Source: Bacillota bacterium
GTDB taxonomy: Bacteria; Bacillota; Desulfotomaculia; Desulfotomaculales; VENG01
Direction of reading: 5' to 3'
DNA: 64,000 nucleotides
NCBI GenBank assembly: GCA_009711705.1
Contig: VENG01000032.1
Span: forward strand, 1-64,000
Shown: one piece after another, positions 8,766-17,039 of the stretch
Numbering within the stretch: the stretch's first letter is position 1
How the letters are laid out: every line of letters starts with the position of its first letter
Made by a program: the position numbers and the translations under genes
The notes under the pieces: model-generated
Told to the model about the DNA's origin: nothing
The model's database searches: none
Seen by the model: only the letters and a program-made list of their open reading frames with translations

Positions 8766-10052
8766 TTGGAAGAGGAAATTAATCTTCGTGAACTAATTGA
8801 TGTACTTTTAAAGGGCAAGTGGATTATTATCGGTATTTGCATCATTGCAGTACTGGCGGCGGGTTTAATAAGCTTTTTCGTGTTGGCGGAGAAATATGAA
8901 GCTTCGGCAACCATAATGGTGAATAATATGTCTGAGAAAGTTGAGACGGTTGATAACGGCAGTTTGGGACAGCTTTTAGGTTCTTTAACTGAATACCCTT
9001 CCATGACACTGGAAACATACAGGGATCAAATCAGAAACCCTGCTTTACTGCAAGGGGTTATCGATGAGCTTGAGCTTGATCCTGAGCAATATACCGTGCA
9101 TGGGTTCAGGGCAGGTAAGATTAATGCGGAGGCGGTGGAAAACACTAACCTTATTCGCATCAAGGTTACTGACCAGGATCCGGCGACGGCAGCGGCTATT
9201 GCTAATACCCTGGCGGATAATTTTGTGGAATTTATTAATAACAATAGTAAGCAGCGTATGGGCAATTCCGTGCAGTTCCTGGAAGAGCAGATAGGCGAGC
9301 AGGAGAATGAGATGGCAGTAGCGGTTGATGAGTATAAGGAGTTTTTGGCCGAGCCTGCCGGTGTTGAAGAGCTGCAAAAGGAGTTTAACGCCAAGTTAAG
9401 CCTTTTGACTAGTTTTAAGAATCAGCTGGTGCAAAATGAAGTGGAAATACAGAAGAAGAATGATGGGTTAAGGCAGGTAGAAGCGAGTATTGAAGAAACC
9501 CCTGAAAGGTTAGTGACCGAAAAGTCTCTGGCGGAAGACCCTTATCTGTTTCAGGTGGCCGGTGAGGTAAGTGATAAGCAAATAGATCAGCTTTCGAGTA
9601 TCAGTATGAAGAGCGAGGAGATCAACCCTGTTTACATAGATCTGGTGAACCGGAAGGTTACGCTGCAGGAAGAGTTGGCTTATCTAAAGGGTGAGCAGGT
9701 AACATTGAAGGAGAACGTATCTTCGATAGGTACGGAGTTGGAGCAGCTGCAGTCCGTTCTGGCTGAAAAGCAGGTTATTGACCAGAGGATGAGCAAGCAG
9801 GTGGATATGCTGAGGAATAATTATGAGATGCTGGTGAGCAAGTACCAGGAGACTAAGATGAGTGCATCGGCGCAAATCGGTGAGGCGAGTATTATGCAGC
9901 TGAGCGAGGCGACGGAACCGGATGTTCCGGTGGCGCCGAGGAAGATGCTGAATGTGGCTGTGGCGGGTGTGCTGGGTTTGATGGTGAGTGTGTTTTTTGT
10001 GTTCTTTAGGGAGTTTTGGCGTAATTCTGAGTTGGAGAAGGGGAAAGAGTAG
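8766..10052 (+). CDS. Wzz-like chain-length determinant, full-length paralogue
   Basis: This protein of about 428 residues has two membrane helices framing a long helical, coiled-coil-prone extracytoplasmic region (around residues 60-390), as in Wzz/GumC polysaccharide co-polymerases. The C-terminal motif VPVAPRKMLNVAVAGVLG starts the second helix. The N-terminus EEEINLRELIDVLLKGKW matches the shorter paralogue at 6492. I favour TTG 8766: GGGGGAG at 8751-8757 gives 8-base spacing, while the ATG at 8760 leaves only two. There is no tyrosine-kinase domain attached. The gene closes the exopolysaccharide block and is followed by a repeat box at 10081-10108 (GACAGGATTAACAGGAT). Confidence 0.82.
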   Translation: MEEEINLRELIDVLLKGKWIIIGICIIAVLAAGLISFFVLAEKYEASATIMVNNMSEKVETVDNGSLGQLLGSLTEYPSMTLETYRDQIRNPALLQGVIDELELDPEQYTVHGFRAGKINAEAVENTNLIRIKVTDQDPATAAAIANTLADNFVEFINNNSKQRMGNSVQFLEEQIGEQENEMAVAVDEYKEFLAEPAGVEELQKEFNAKLSLLTSFKNQLVQNEVEIQKKNDGLRQVEASIEETPERLVTEKSLAEDPYLFQVAGEVSDKQIDQLSSISMKSEEINPVYIDLVNRKVTLQEELAYLKGEQVTLKENVSSIGTELEQLQSVLAEKQVIDQRMSKQVDMLRNNYEMLVSKYQETKMSASAQIGEASIMQLSEATEPDVPVAPRKMLNVAVAGVLGLMVSVFFVFFREFWRNSELEKGKE

Positions 10053-10191
10053 GGATAAAAGATTAAGTTCAAGAGATATTTTGACAGGATTAACAGGATT
10101 TTCAGGATAAAGGATAAGAGAAAAAAGAAAAGAAGAAAAGGCAATTTTTGACGGATTGACGGATCCAGAGTGTGGCCCAGGACTTAATCGT

Positions 10192-10302
10192 GTTGAAAGG
10201 CAGAAATTGCCAACTCATGTTCCGGATATTAGTATCACAACGATTGAAAAGGCACTTTCAGATTTGTTAAAAGAAGAATACATCATAAAAATCGTTGACT
10301 GG
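10192..10302 (+). pseudogene. possible C-terminal remnant of a Fic-family protein
   Basis: The frame reads VERQKLPTHVPDISITTIEK and continues ALSDLLKEEYIIKI. This resembles the winged-helix tail of Fic-family proteins, where SVTTIE..L..L..E..I.KI is usual. It is joined abruptly to the galE fragment at 10303 and has no start or Fic domain. The resemblance is short, so the call is tentative. Confidence 0.35.
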
Positions 10303-10469
10303 TATTGAGGTGCCCTATGAAATTGTAGATCGTAGACCGGGTGATATTGCCGAGTGTTACGCTGATGCTTCAAAAGCAAAAAGAGAATTGGGCTGGACTG
10401 CTGAACGGGATTTGCTGGATATGTGCCGGGATGCCTGGCGGTTTGAGAAGGGGTATGTATGAGGAATAA
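10303..10469 (+). pseudogene. galE: 3' fragment of galE (UDP-glucose 4-epimerase)
   Basis: This stretch matches the last 163 bases of the intact galE at 54598-54760 with only a few substitutions, plus a 4-base difference just before the stop. Both read as the family's C-terminal GDIAECYADASKAKRELGWT region through to the stop. The 5' 84% of the gene is absent here. The two copies are in the same orientation, 44.3 kb apart, and bracket the whole injection-system region. The high identity means the duplication is recent or maintained by conversion. Confidence 0.92.
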
Positions 10470-10514
10470 GGCAAAAAAAGGAGACTACATAAAGGCACTA
10501 CGTTCTAATTGAGC

Positions 10515-11090
10515 TTAACTGAAAATACCTTCCATATGGATTTTTATATTTTGAAATGTGCCGGAAGTGATTTCCCCGTTACTGTATGTTTCAGGGGCGT
10601 TGTATTCTCCATTTTTTTGAAGTTGATAAACCATTATATCCTGGCGCAGGTAGTTGACAATCCAGTATTCTCTTACTTTATGTTTCTCGTATAGCTGTAG
10701 TTTTTTTACATAATCCATAGAAGGGGCCGAAGGGGAAACAATTTCTATGATCAATTCCGGTGCACCTATACAGTTTTTTTCAGTGAGCTTGGACTTGTCA
10801 CAGATCACCATGATGTCGGGCTGTACCACCGTCTTGGTACTTTCAGCGTCTTCGTCAGCATCTGGCAGTAGCACATCATAAGGGGCACAAAAGACTTCAC
10901 AGCGGCTTTCTTTTAGGTGGGTTTTTATAGACACAAATAGGTCGCCCAGGATTCTTTGGTGTTGTGTTGAGGGTGACGGTGCCAAATTATAAAGTACTCC
11001 GTTCAGAATCTCGTATTTTTTATCTGTAGGAAGGTCTTTGTAATCCTTGTAGGAATAGTGTTTTTGTATCTTTGAAACAGGGGTGGACAT
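10515..11090 (-). CDS. Uma2-family (DUF820) PD-(D/E)XK-like putative endonuclease
   Basis: This 191-residue protein is typical of the Uma2 family. It shows YEILNGVLYNLAPSPSTQHQ near the N-terminus, VQPDIMVICDKSKL, the core PELIIEIVSPSAPS, then KLQLYEKHKVREYWIV. The D of QPDI, the E of LIIEI and the following K/E positions match the restriction-endonuclease-like fold. The cellular role of this abundant family is not established. AGGAGGT is visible on the minus strand about 10 bases before the ATG. A broken copy of the C-terminus of a second family member lies at 11269-11411. It is a common passenger in mobile regions. Confidence 0.85.
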   Translation of the reverse strand: MSTPVSKIQKHYSYKDYKDLPTDKKYEILNGVLYNLAPSPSTQHQRILGDLFVSIKTHLKESRCEVFCAPYDVLLPDADEDAESTKTVVQPDIMVICDKSKLTEKNCIGAPELIIEIVSPSAPSMDYVKKLQLYEKHKVREYWIVNYLRQDIMVYQLQKNGEYNAPETYSNGEITSGTFQNIKIHMEGIFS

Positions 11091-11210
11091 TTTTAAAACC
11101 TCCTTTAGTGATGCGGGAATCCTTATTTTTTTGTCAGTATACCATTTTGTGTAATTTGCTACAACTATTTATTGGTTTTATAGATACGGTATTAAGGAAA
11201 CAATTGGGGT

Positions 11211-11241
11211 CAGGCTTGAATAATTCACTTATTCAAGCCTG
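11211..11241. repeat. perfect 13-bp inverted repeat
   Basis: CAGGCTTGAATAA at 11211-11223 and its exact reverse complement at 11229-11241 surround the 5-base loop TTCAC. The preceding GGGGT and the CAGGC core recall the GGGGCCTGACCCC hairpins near 61.7 kb. It lies between the intact and broken Uma2 genes, with no T-run, so a repeat element is likelier than a terminator. Confidence 0.7.
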
Positions 11242-11268
11242 TAAGGTACCTGTACTCCTTTGACCATC

Positions 11269-11411
11269 TTATCTAAAAATATCTCCCAGTGGGATTTTTA
11301 TGTTTTCAAATATTTTGGAAGCAATTTCCCCATCAGTGTATATTTCAGGGACTCCGTATTCACCATCCTCCTGCAGTTGATAAACCATAATATCCTCGCG
11401 AGGAGACCGGC
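11269..11411 (-). pseudogene. C-terminal fragment of a second Uma2-family protein
   Basis: The minus-strand frame ends with EDIMVYQLQEDGEYGVPEIY followed by TDGEIASKIFENIKIPLGDI. This parallels the C-terminus of the intact Uma2 protein (QDIMVYQLQKNGEYNAPETY). Upstream residues in the same frame do not match the family, so only about 47 codons survive. It sits between the intact copy and the PAAR-like gene. Confidence 0.75.
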
Positions 11412-11524
11412 TTTTGTGGTGAGCAACATTGCCTTTAATCAGTATACAAAAATGGCTATTGTTTGCCCGATTACCAATATAGACAGAGGCTATATCGTGA
11501 GGGTGGGAAAAATCTAGGACAACC

Positions 11525-11908
11525 CTACGGAACCATAATCTTAAATTGACCTGCACTGGTGATTTGAATTACTCCCGCCCATGCACACATTAGTTTGGAA
11601 GTGTTATTAAGTGCCGGCATATTACTTATAAGCACTGTGGGGCTGCCGGGAGCCCAAGGTGCTATTGTGACCGGGATACAAGGCATTTGAACCAACTGTT
11701 TGGCTGCGATGGAAGCTGCCGCCACTGTGGGATTAGCCATTGATTTGCATGTTCCAAAGGGCAAAATGTTAGCCATTGGCTTGTTGTCCATTATATTGGC
11801 CAGGGGCATTTTGGAAATTACCCGGTTCATAGGGAGAACCATTAATGTGGACGGAGCGGCACCGAAACTGCACGTAATGGAAGCACCTGAACTAACAAGA
11901 AACCCCAT
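11525..11908 (-). CDS. PAAR-like spike-tip protein (DUF4280 family)
   Basis: This 127-residue protein has the glycine/proline-rich, cysteine-bearing layout of the DUF4280/PAAR-like family: ASITCSFGAAPSTL, ANIMDNKPMANILPFGTC, MPCIPVTIAPWAPGSPTVLI and AWAGVIQITSAGQ. In contractile injection systems such proteins form the sharp metal-bound tip on the spike trimer (Afp10 role). The start is ATG at 11908 because AAAGGGAGA lies just upstream on the minus strand; an earlier in-frame ATG lies before that site. It overlaps the YkgJ-type gene by 17 bases, suggesting translational coupling. No other PAAR gene occurs between spike and gp25 in the main cluster, so this is probably its tip, displaced by 20 kb. 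Confidence 0.82.
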   Translation of the reverse strand: MGFLVSSGASITCSFGAAPSTLMVLPMNRVISKMPLANIMDNKPMANILPFGTCKSMANPTVAAASIAAKQLVQMPCIPVTIAPWAPGSPTVLISNMPALNNTSKLMCAWAGVIQITSAGQFKIMVP

Positions 11909-12320
11909 GATTATTCTCCCTTTCATTTAAGTTCTCAAAGTTAATCTCGTTCAATGGTTTTAGCTGCCTGGCTTCATTCGGGCTTAATTCGAAGTATCCT
12001 TTGATGGCTTGAAAAATTGCCTGCCTCGAATGCTCTTCTATTTTACAAAAATAAGCCCTGCAGCTGATGGGCCGGACGTCATATATCGAGCATTTATTAT
12101 CTGCAGTTAAAAATAGACATCTATCCTGCATTCCATTGCTGGTCTGAATATCACTGGTGGTTAAGTATTTCTTTATCAAATCTATTTCTCTGGGTGATAC
12201 TATTGGTTGGAGCCCGGATTTCATCAAACAACAATCAAAACATCCTTTGCTGTTACACTGCAGCCGGTGTTTGCTGATTATTTTATCAATCCTGCCAAAC
12301 AAAGATATAAGGTTACTCAT
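11892..12320 (-). CDS. YkgJ-family cysteine-cluster protein
   Basis: This 142-residue protein has the zinc/iron cysteine-cluster pattern of the YkgJ (UPF0153) family: CNSKGCFDCC near residues 22-31, then C..L with CSIYDVRPISCRAYFCK. The family's biochemical role is not settled; metal or cluster binding is inferred. Its stop lies inside the start of the PAAR-like gene, so the two are co-transcribed and probably coupled. The pairing with a spike-tip protein, whose tips bind a metal ion, suggests a role in metal loading or maturation. That is inference only. Confidence 0.8.
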   Translation of the reverse strand: MSNLISLFGRIDKIISKHRLQCNSKGCFDCCLMKSGLQPIVSPREIDLIKKYLTTSDIQTSNGMQDRCLFLTADNKCSIYDVRPISCRAYFCKIEEHSRQAIFQAIKGYFELSPNEARQLKPLNEINFENLNERENNHGVSC

Positions 12321-12347
12321 ATCAGATCCCTTTCCTAGTAAGTTAGA

Positions 12348-14219
12348 CTACAATAAACCCATGTAGAACCAAAAGGGTATAGAAATATATATGGCGATTA
12401 GTTGGATAACAATAGTGGCGCTATTAAATTTTAAGAACCAGGGTATATTAAAGATTTTATTTTTAGAGTTAGTAATCTCGCTAAAGAGGATAAAATCCGG
12501 ATCTTGATACGGTAACACCCACCACCCGGTGGAAGTAAGGATGATAAAACCCATTACCCATGGGTTAATGCCATTGAGTAGTGCCATGGGAAAGAGAACG
12601 GCAGCAAAAAATGTTATGGTGGTATATTCATCGATTACAAAGCCCAGTAAAGCAATAGATATGGTCAGCATGAAAATAAAAAGATAAATATTTTCCTGTA
12701 GATAATGACTCATCCATCCGAAATGATAAACCAGCCATTGGTCAAGCCCCAGGTAGGACATGGTATCCACAAGTCCTATCATAGCACCGAGATAGATCAA
12801 AAAGGACCAGTTGATTCCTTTTTTAAACTCCTTGTCCTGAAGTACACCAAGTGCGAGAAAGATATATAATACAGCAAGTCCTATCCAGGGAGTATCTATT
12901 TTGTGTATAGATGATGTTATCACACCTATTATAAATAGTAACACCCCTCCAATAGCAGCCCATTCTTTAGCGCTCAGGGGACCCATAATTTCCAGTTGGG
13001 TTTCAATCTTGTCCCTGGATAACTGTGGGGTCTCGTCACTGCGGAACATTAAAGTCAACAAGATAAGGTATGCCACCACCGATACGGCAGTAAAGACCGC
13101 CGCTGCCAAGAACCATCCACCCCACGTAAACTGGGTTCTTACTTGTTGAGGCAGTAGGCCGTATATTAAGAAATTAAGAGAGGTACCCGTTAAAAAAACG
13201 CTGGCAAAATGAGTGGTACCGGTATAAGCCGCGGTAATCAATTGTGTTGCCGCCTTACCGGAGGGACGGTATCCCAAAGCGTTAACTATGTCCTGGATGG
13301 GAGAGCCCATAATGGTGACCCGCCCGCTATATGTTGGGATAACAGGAGTTATCAGGAAACCGGTTAAAAACATAACTAAAGTGTAGGCATAGCGGTAAGG
13401 CGGAATATATTTTAGTAAAACCAGGACAAGCCGGTAAGTAGCTCCTGAAGCGATCAGCACCACGGTTAACCCAAAAACACTCATGGCCATAAAAAAACTT
13501 CCCGACGTAAATCCCGATAATACCACCGAGGGAGGAGCGACTCCCAGGAAAAGGAGAACAAGTATAACCAGAATGCCCGGAATTAAAAATGAGGGTGTCA
13601 GGCTGAAAGTCCACATAATAATAGCTGCAGACAGTACGCATAAAAACAGCCTGGAGTTCCAGTCCAGTCCCATGTCTGAAGAAAACAGCAAAACTGCTGC
13701 CGGCACCAGGATAGCCAGCAGCCATCCTATAGTATTCGATAAACCTGATTCTTCTTCCTCCTCCTGGTCTCCATCTTCATTTACCGGGGATATGGCTCCG
13801 TAGTGCGGGAGTTCTTTACCTGTAAAATGATTAAACAGGGATGAATAAAAGTCACGAATGAGTTGTGGTTCGTCGTCCAAAAGCATTTTTAAGGAGTCAT
13901 TGGGTATACTTAATACATGAGTTGGGCAGGATGTTATAGCATCTGAAATGTATTTGTCTTTACCAATTGCTGCCTCTTCCCCCACTAATCCCGCGGATAT
14001 TTCCTTAATTTCCTTATCATCGGAAATTAGTTTTACCCCTCCGTCCAGTATTACGTACAAATGAGTGGCCGGTGAGTCGAGTTGGAAAACATACTGGCCT
14101 GTTTCTAATTTTATCTCCGTCATTTGAGGTATAATGCGGGCGAGACTTTGGGAACTGCAACTGGACAGGACGGGAATAGTTTTTAGTTTAGTGGTGAAAA
14201 CATTAACATCAGAATTCAT
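12348..14219 (-). CDS. SLC13/DASS-type transporter with N-terminal cNMP-binding domain (copy 1)
   Basis: This 623-residue fusion starts with a cyclic-nucleotide-binding/effector domain (about 15-130), with GQYVFQLDSPATHLYVILDG and GLVGEEAAIGK. The phosphate-binding cassette is atypical: it lacks the clear RxAS pattern. A membrane domain of about 12 helices follows from residue 165, of the divalent anion:sodium symporter family, which moves di/tricarboxylates, sulfate or phosphate. GAGG lies before the ATG. It is a paralogue of the protein at 17036, with parallel segments throughout (FTSGSFFMAMSVFGLTVVL versus FTSGSFFMALSVFGLAVVL). It is separated from the phosphatase gene by a terminator. Substrate and ligand are unknown. 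Confidence 0.85.
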   Translation of the reverse strand: MNSDVNVFTTKLKTIPVLSSCSSQSLARIIPQMTEIKLETGQYVFQLDSPATHLYVILDGGVKLISDDKEIKEISAGLVGEEAAIGKDKYISDAITSCPTHVLSIPNDSLKMLLDDEPQLIRDFYSSLFNHFTGKELPHYGAISPVNEDGDQEEEEESGLSNTIGWLLAILVPAAVLLFSSDMGLDWNSRLFLCVLSAAIIMWTFSLTPSFLIPGILVILVLLFLGVAPPSVVLSGFTSGSFFMAMSVFGLTVVLIASGATYRLVLVLLKYIPPYRYAYTLVMFLTGFLITPVIPTYSGRVTIMGSPIQDIVNALGYRPSGKAATQLITAAYTGTTHFASVFLTGTSLNFLIYGLLPQQVRTQFTWGGWFLAAAVFTAVSVVAYLILLTLMFRSDETPQLSRDKIETQLEIMGPLSAKEWAAIGGVLLFIIGVITSSIHKIDTPWIGLAVLYIFLALGVLQDKEFKKGINWSFLIYLGAMIGLVDTMSYLGLDQWLVYHFGWMSHYLQENIYLFIFMLTISIALLGFVIDEYTTITFFAAVLFPMALLNGINPWVMGFIILTSTGWWVLPYQDPDFILFSEITNSKNKIFNIPWFLKFNSATIVIQLIAIYISIPFWFYMGLL

Positions 14220-14255
14220 TTTTTTCCTCCATGGAATTCCAAGAAAAGGCTTAAG

Positions 14256-14303
14256 AAAAAGCCCGCTAAATTGAATTCTCTTATGGAATACACTACAGCG
14301 GGC
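14256..14303 (-). terminator. rho-independent terminator after the alkaline phosphatase gene
   Basis: GCCCGCT at 14261-14267 pairs with AGCGGGC at 14297-14303. On the minus strand the hairpin is followed by TTTTTC. It lies 50 bases after the phosphatase stop and before the start of transporter copy 1. The arms also precede TTTTG on the plus strand, so it may work both ways. Confidence 0.7.
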
Positions 14304-14351
14304 CTTTTGTCTTTATATAAATTAGCTTACGTTAGCTACTTCACGCTTGCC

Positions 14352-15989
14352 TTAATGCTCTGCTTGAAATATTTCAACAGCCTCGCGGGGAACATAAATA
14401 ATGTCCTTTGGAGCCAACGTTAACCCTTCCATGTACTTTATATTTCCGTTAATGTTAGCTATGCTGGTGTTAACGGGCAATTTCAATTCATTGTCGCCTT
14501 TAATCACTTCCAATACCGGGTTTTCCGGGTCTGCTTGATCATAATAGACTTTGGCACCCAGGGACTCAAATGTATTTTTGGCGGGTACAAAAAGACTTTC
14601 GTTTAGTTCCTTCAAGTCAAGACCCAATGCCTGGGTAATAGTACGGGCAATTTCAGTATTATCCAGGACGCCTGCAGGACTCTCGGGGCCAAATGCGTAA
14701 AGCACTGTATCTTCACCGGTATGTCCTGATGTTGTCCAGCCCAGATTAGCTCGCTTGCTGATCATTGGGCCAACTACTTCGTTTAAGTCACCGGATGGGG
14801 CATTTTTGATGGCTGCTATTTCCTCTTCGGTCAAGTCATTAATACCGTAATACTCACGCAAAACCTCTTTTACATTGGTTTTGCCGGTGTTCAGCTTTGA
14901 CTCCAGGCCCGCCCCTGTAAGTTTGGCCATTTTTAGCGGCTGCAGGTAGCTTGAAATATCCAGCTTATCGTAATTACTATCGGTATTCCTGTTGCCGATA
15001 CTAAGACCTCCGTTGCCGTGGTCAGCAGCAACGATTAATAAGGTGTCGGGGTTCTGTTTTGCAAACTCCAGTGCAATGTTAACGGCCTTATCAAAGGCCA
15101 GTGTCTCGCTGATAACGCCCACAGGGTCATTGGCGTGGGAGGCCATATCAATTTGACTGCCTTCCACGAGTAGGAAAAAGCCCTCGGGGTCTTGCGAGAG
15201 AACGTCTATAGCCTTATCTGTCATTTCCGCCAAACTGGGTTCCTCGGTGGGTATACGGTCAATGTCATAAGACATGTGCTTGGGGGTAAATGCTCCCCAA
15301 AGTTTTGCTGCTGAGGAATTTTTCATCTCTTCGCTGGTTTTGACCACGTCATAGCCAAAATTTTCTAAAACATGAACCATATTTTGCCCGTCTTTTCTTT
15401 TGCCGCCGGCATTTTCAGGTAACAAGTAGTCTAATCCTCCGCCCAGAACAACATCGATCTGCTGGTAAACCTGTTGTTCCGCCACGCTGTCCGAATCCCT
15501 GCGGTCAGGGGTGTGAGCGCTAAAAGCGGCAGGTGTTGCATCTTCGATCATTTTTGTGGCTATCAGTCCGGTGGCTTTACCCAGCATCTTGGCACCTTCA
15601 AGGACAGAGGCCACAGGTTTAAATTGTTGATCAGCGGCAGCGGGCTTTACCCCGGGTGTGGTTGTTTTATCAGGTAACACACTTACATATTCATCGTTAC
15701 TTTTAAACCCGGTAGCGAATGCTGTGGCAGCCGGAGCCGAGTCAGTAACGGCGGATTCAGCAGAATATGTCTTTACCAGTCCCGCTGCTATTTCATCTAA
15801 AGCCAGAGGGTCACCCTTGTACCAGCGGGCCAGAGTGGTATGGGCAATGCCTGTACCGTCAGGAACCATTAATATTACATTTTCAGCCGGAGTTTCAACC
15901 GGGGGTTCAGCACCCGCAGTGGTTACTCCCCATAGAGTTACAGTTAGAAATAGTAAAATTACCGCTAGAGCTGCAGTTTTTTTCCTCAT
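14352..15989 (-). CDS. secreted alkaline phosphatase with C-terminal copper-amine-oxidase-N-like domain
   Basis: This protein of about 545 residues hydrolyses phosphate monoesters outside the cell. A signal peptide (MRKKTAALAVILLFLTVTLW to AGA) precedes the PhoA-family core: NVILMVPDGTG (metal site), AVTDSAPAATAFATG with the nucleophile serine, SQIDMASHAND, VAADHGNGG and TSGHTGEDT. After about residue 455 an extra domain (PAKNTFESLGAKVYYD...) resembles the copper amine oxidase N-terminal-like domain common in Clostridial wall proteins. The start is ATG 15989, about ten bases after AGGAGG; the longer frame has no ribosome site. It is downstream of the substrate-binding-like gene, with a terminator after it. 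Confidence 0.93.
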   Translation of the reverse strand: MRKKTAALAVILLFLTVTLWGVTTAGAEPPVETPAENVILMVPDGTGIAHTTLARWYKGDPLALDEIAAGLVKTYSAESAVTDSAPAATAFATGFKSNDEYVSVLPDKTTTPGVKPAAADQQFKPVASVLEGAKMLGKATGLIATKMIEDATPAAFSAHTPDRRDSDSVAEQQVYQQIDVVLGGGLDYLLPENAGGKRKDGQNMVHVLENFGYDVVKTSEEMKNSSAAKLWGAFTPKHMSYDIDRIPTEEPSLAEMTDKAIDVLSQDPEGFFLLVEGSQIDMASHANDPVGVISETLAFDKAVNIALEFAKQNPDTLLIVAADHGNGGLSIGNRNTDSNYDKLDISSYLQPLKMAKLTGAGLESKLNTGKTNVKEVLREYYGINDLTEEEIAAIKNAPSGDLNEVVGPMISKRANLGWTTSGHTGEDTVLYAFGPESPAGVLDNTEIARTITQALGLDLKELNESLFVPAKNTFESLGAKVYYDQADPENPVLEVIKGDNELKLPVNTSIANINGNIKYMEGLTLAPKDIIYVPREAVEIFQAEH

Positions 15990-16016
15990 TATTACTGATC
16001 CTCCTTTTTTAATCAA

Positions 16017-17039
16017 CTATTCAAAATAAGAATTGGTAGCCCGGGCGAAAGCTTCATACATGGTGGGCAGTTTAACGTTGTGTTTTTCAAGACCGGATTC
16101 TTGCAGGTACATAACGAACAGTTCGGTAGATGCAATTGGTATCTTACTGGGCTCTTTTTTGTTTTCAAGTATGTCTATCGCCATTTCAGCAGCTACTTCA
16201 CCCTGCTCATAAGGTGAGACTCCAACCGCCATCATGCCGCCGTCTTCCACATTGAACCCCCAGCAGCCGATAGCAGGGATATCAATATTTTGCATGGTCC
16301 ATTCCATCACTTCCTGGGGAGGTACGATGGAATTGTCTTCTTGTGATCTTTGCAGTGTATGATAATGGGTTACCAGAAGGAAGTCTGCTTTTTCCTCGTT
16401 TTCCTTTAAAAGTCTTTTCCATTCATCAAAAGTTTGGCATTGAATACTGTCCACCAATTGTAAAGGTTCCCAGGGGAACGAAACCAGCTCATCATGGATA
16501 TACAGTGATGTTTCGGATGAATCGGAAATGTGTAAGATAGACTTGTCTTCTGTTGTGACCACTTGCATATAAACTTCCTTTAAAGCATCATACGGTATGC
16601 GTTCCAGCATCCCGGTGACATTGGCTGCTTTGTCGTAATCGTACTTTTCCGGTGTGGCATTTAGTCCTGTGAATACAATATTTACCTCAGGGTCATTGTT
16701 AAAATGTTTAGCTACATATTCACTGGCATTGTCATCAACAGCGATAATAACGTTGGGTTTCCATCCCTCGACCATTTTCCTTGCCGTCATGCCGGCTTTT
16801 TCTTTAAACTCGGCATCCGGATGCCGTTTGGTGTCCATATAGTGGTATCGTATGGAGTATGGTTTCTTTTCCATTATTCGCTCGATACCCTCATTAATAT
16901 CTGTTACCCAGGAAAAATCAGTGGCATAACTGTGAAGAACAAGCACCCGCGGTTTGTTGATACTTACCACTACTAAAAAGATACATAAACAAACGAAAAA
17001 GACCATGGTCAGCACTTTGTTAAGATTGAATTTTTTCAT
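16017..17039 (-). CDS. ABC-type substrate-binding-like protein, membrane-anchored
   Basis: This protein of about 340 residues begins with one membrane helix (VLTMVFFVCLCIFLVVVSI) and continues as a periplasmic-binding fold of the ABC_sub_bind type (PF04392-like). It shows PRVLVLHSYATDFSWVTDIN, PNVIIAVDDNASEYVAKHF, NIVFTGLNATPEKY and AIGCWGFNVEDGGMMAVGVS. The ATG at 17039 overlaps the stop of the transporter gene (ATGA), showing translational coupling. It has no ABC permease or ATPase beside it, so it may act as a ligand sensor or binding partner for the SLC13 transporter. The ligand is unknown. Confidence 0.75.
   Translation of the reverse strand: MKKFNLNKVLTMVFFVCLCIFLVVVSINKPRVLVLHSYATDFSWVTDINEGIERIMEKKPYSIRYHYMDTKRHPDAEFKEKAGMTARKMVEGWKPNVIIAVDDNASEYVAKHFNNDPEVNIVFTGLNATPEKYDYDKAANVTGMLERIPYDALKEVYMQVVTTEDKSILHISDSSETSLYIHDELVSFPWEPLQLVDSIQCQTFDEWKRLLKENEEKADFLLVTHYHTLQRSQEDNSIVPPQEVMEWTMQNIDIPAIGCWGFNVEDGGMMAVGVSPYEQGEVAAEMAIDILENKKEPSKIPIASTELFVMYLQESGLEKHNVKLPTMYEAFARATNSYFE

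Noticed and set aside
11211..11241. Rho-independent terminator for the Uma2 fragment
   Set aside because: The hairpin is perfect but no T-run follows on either strand.
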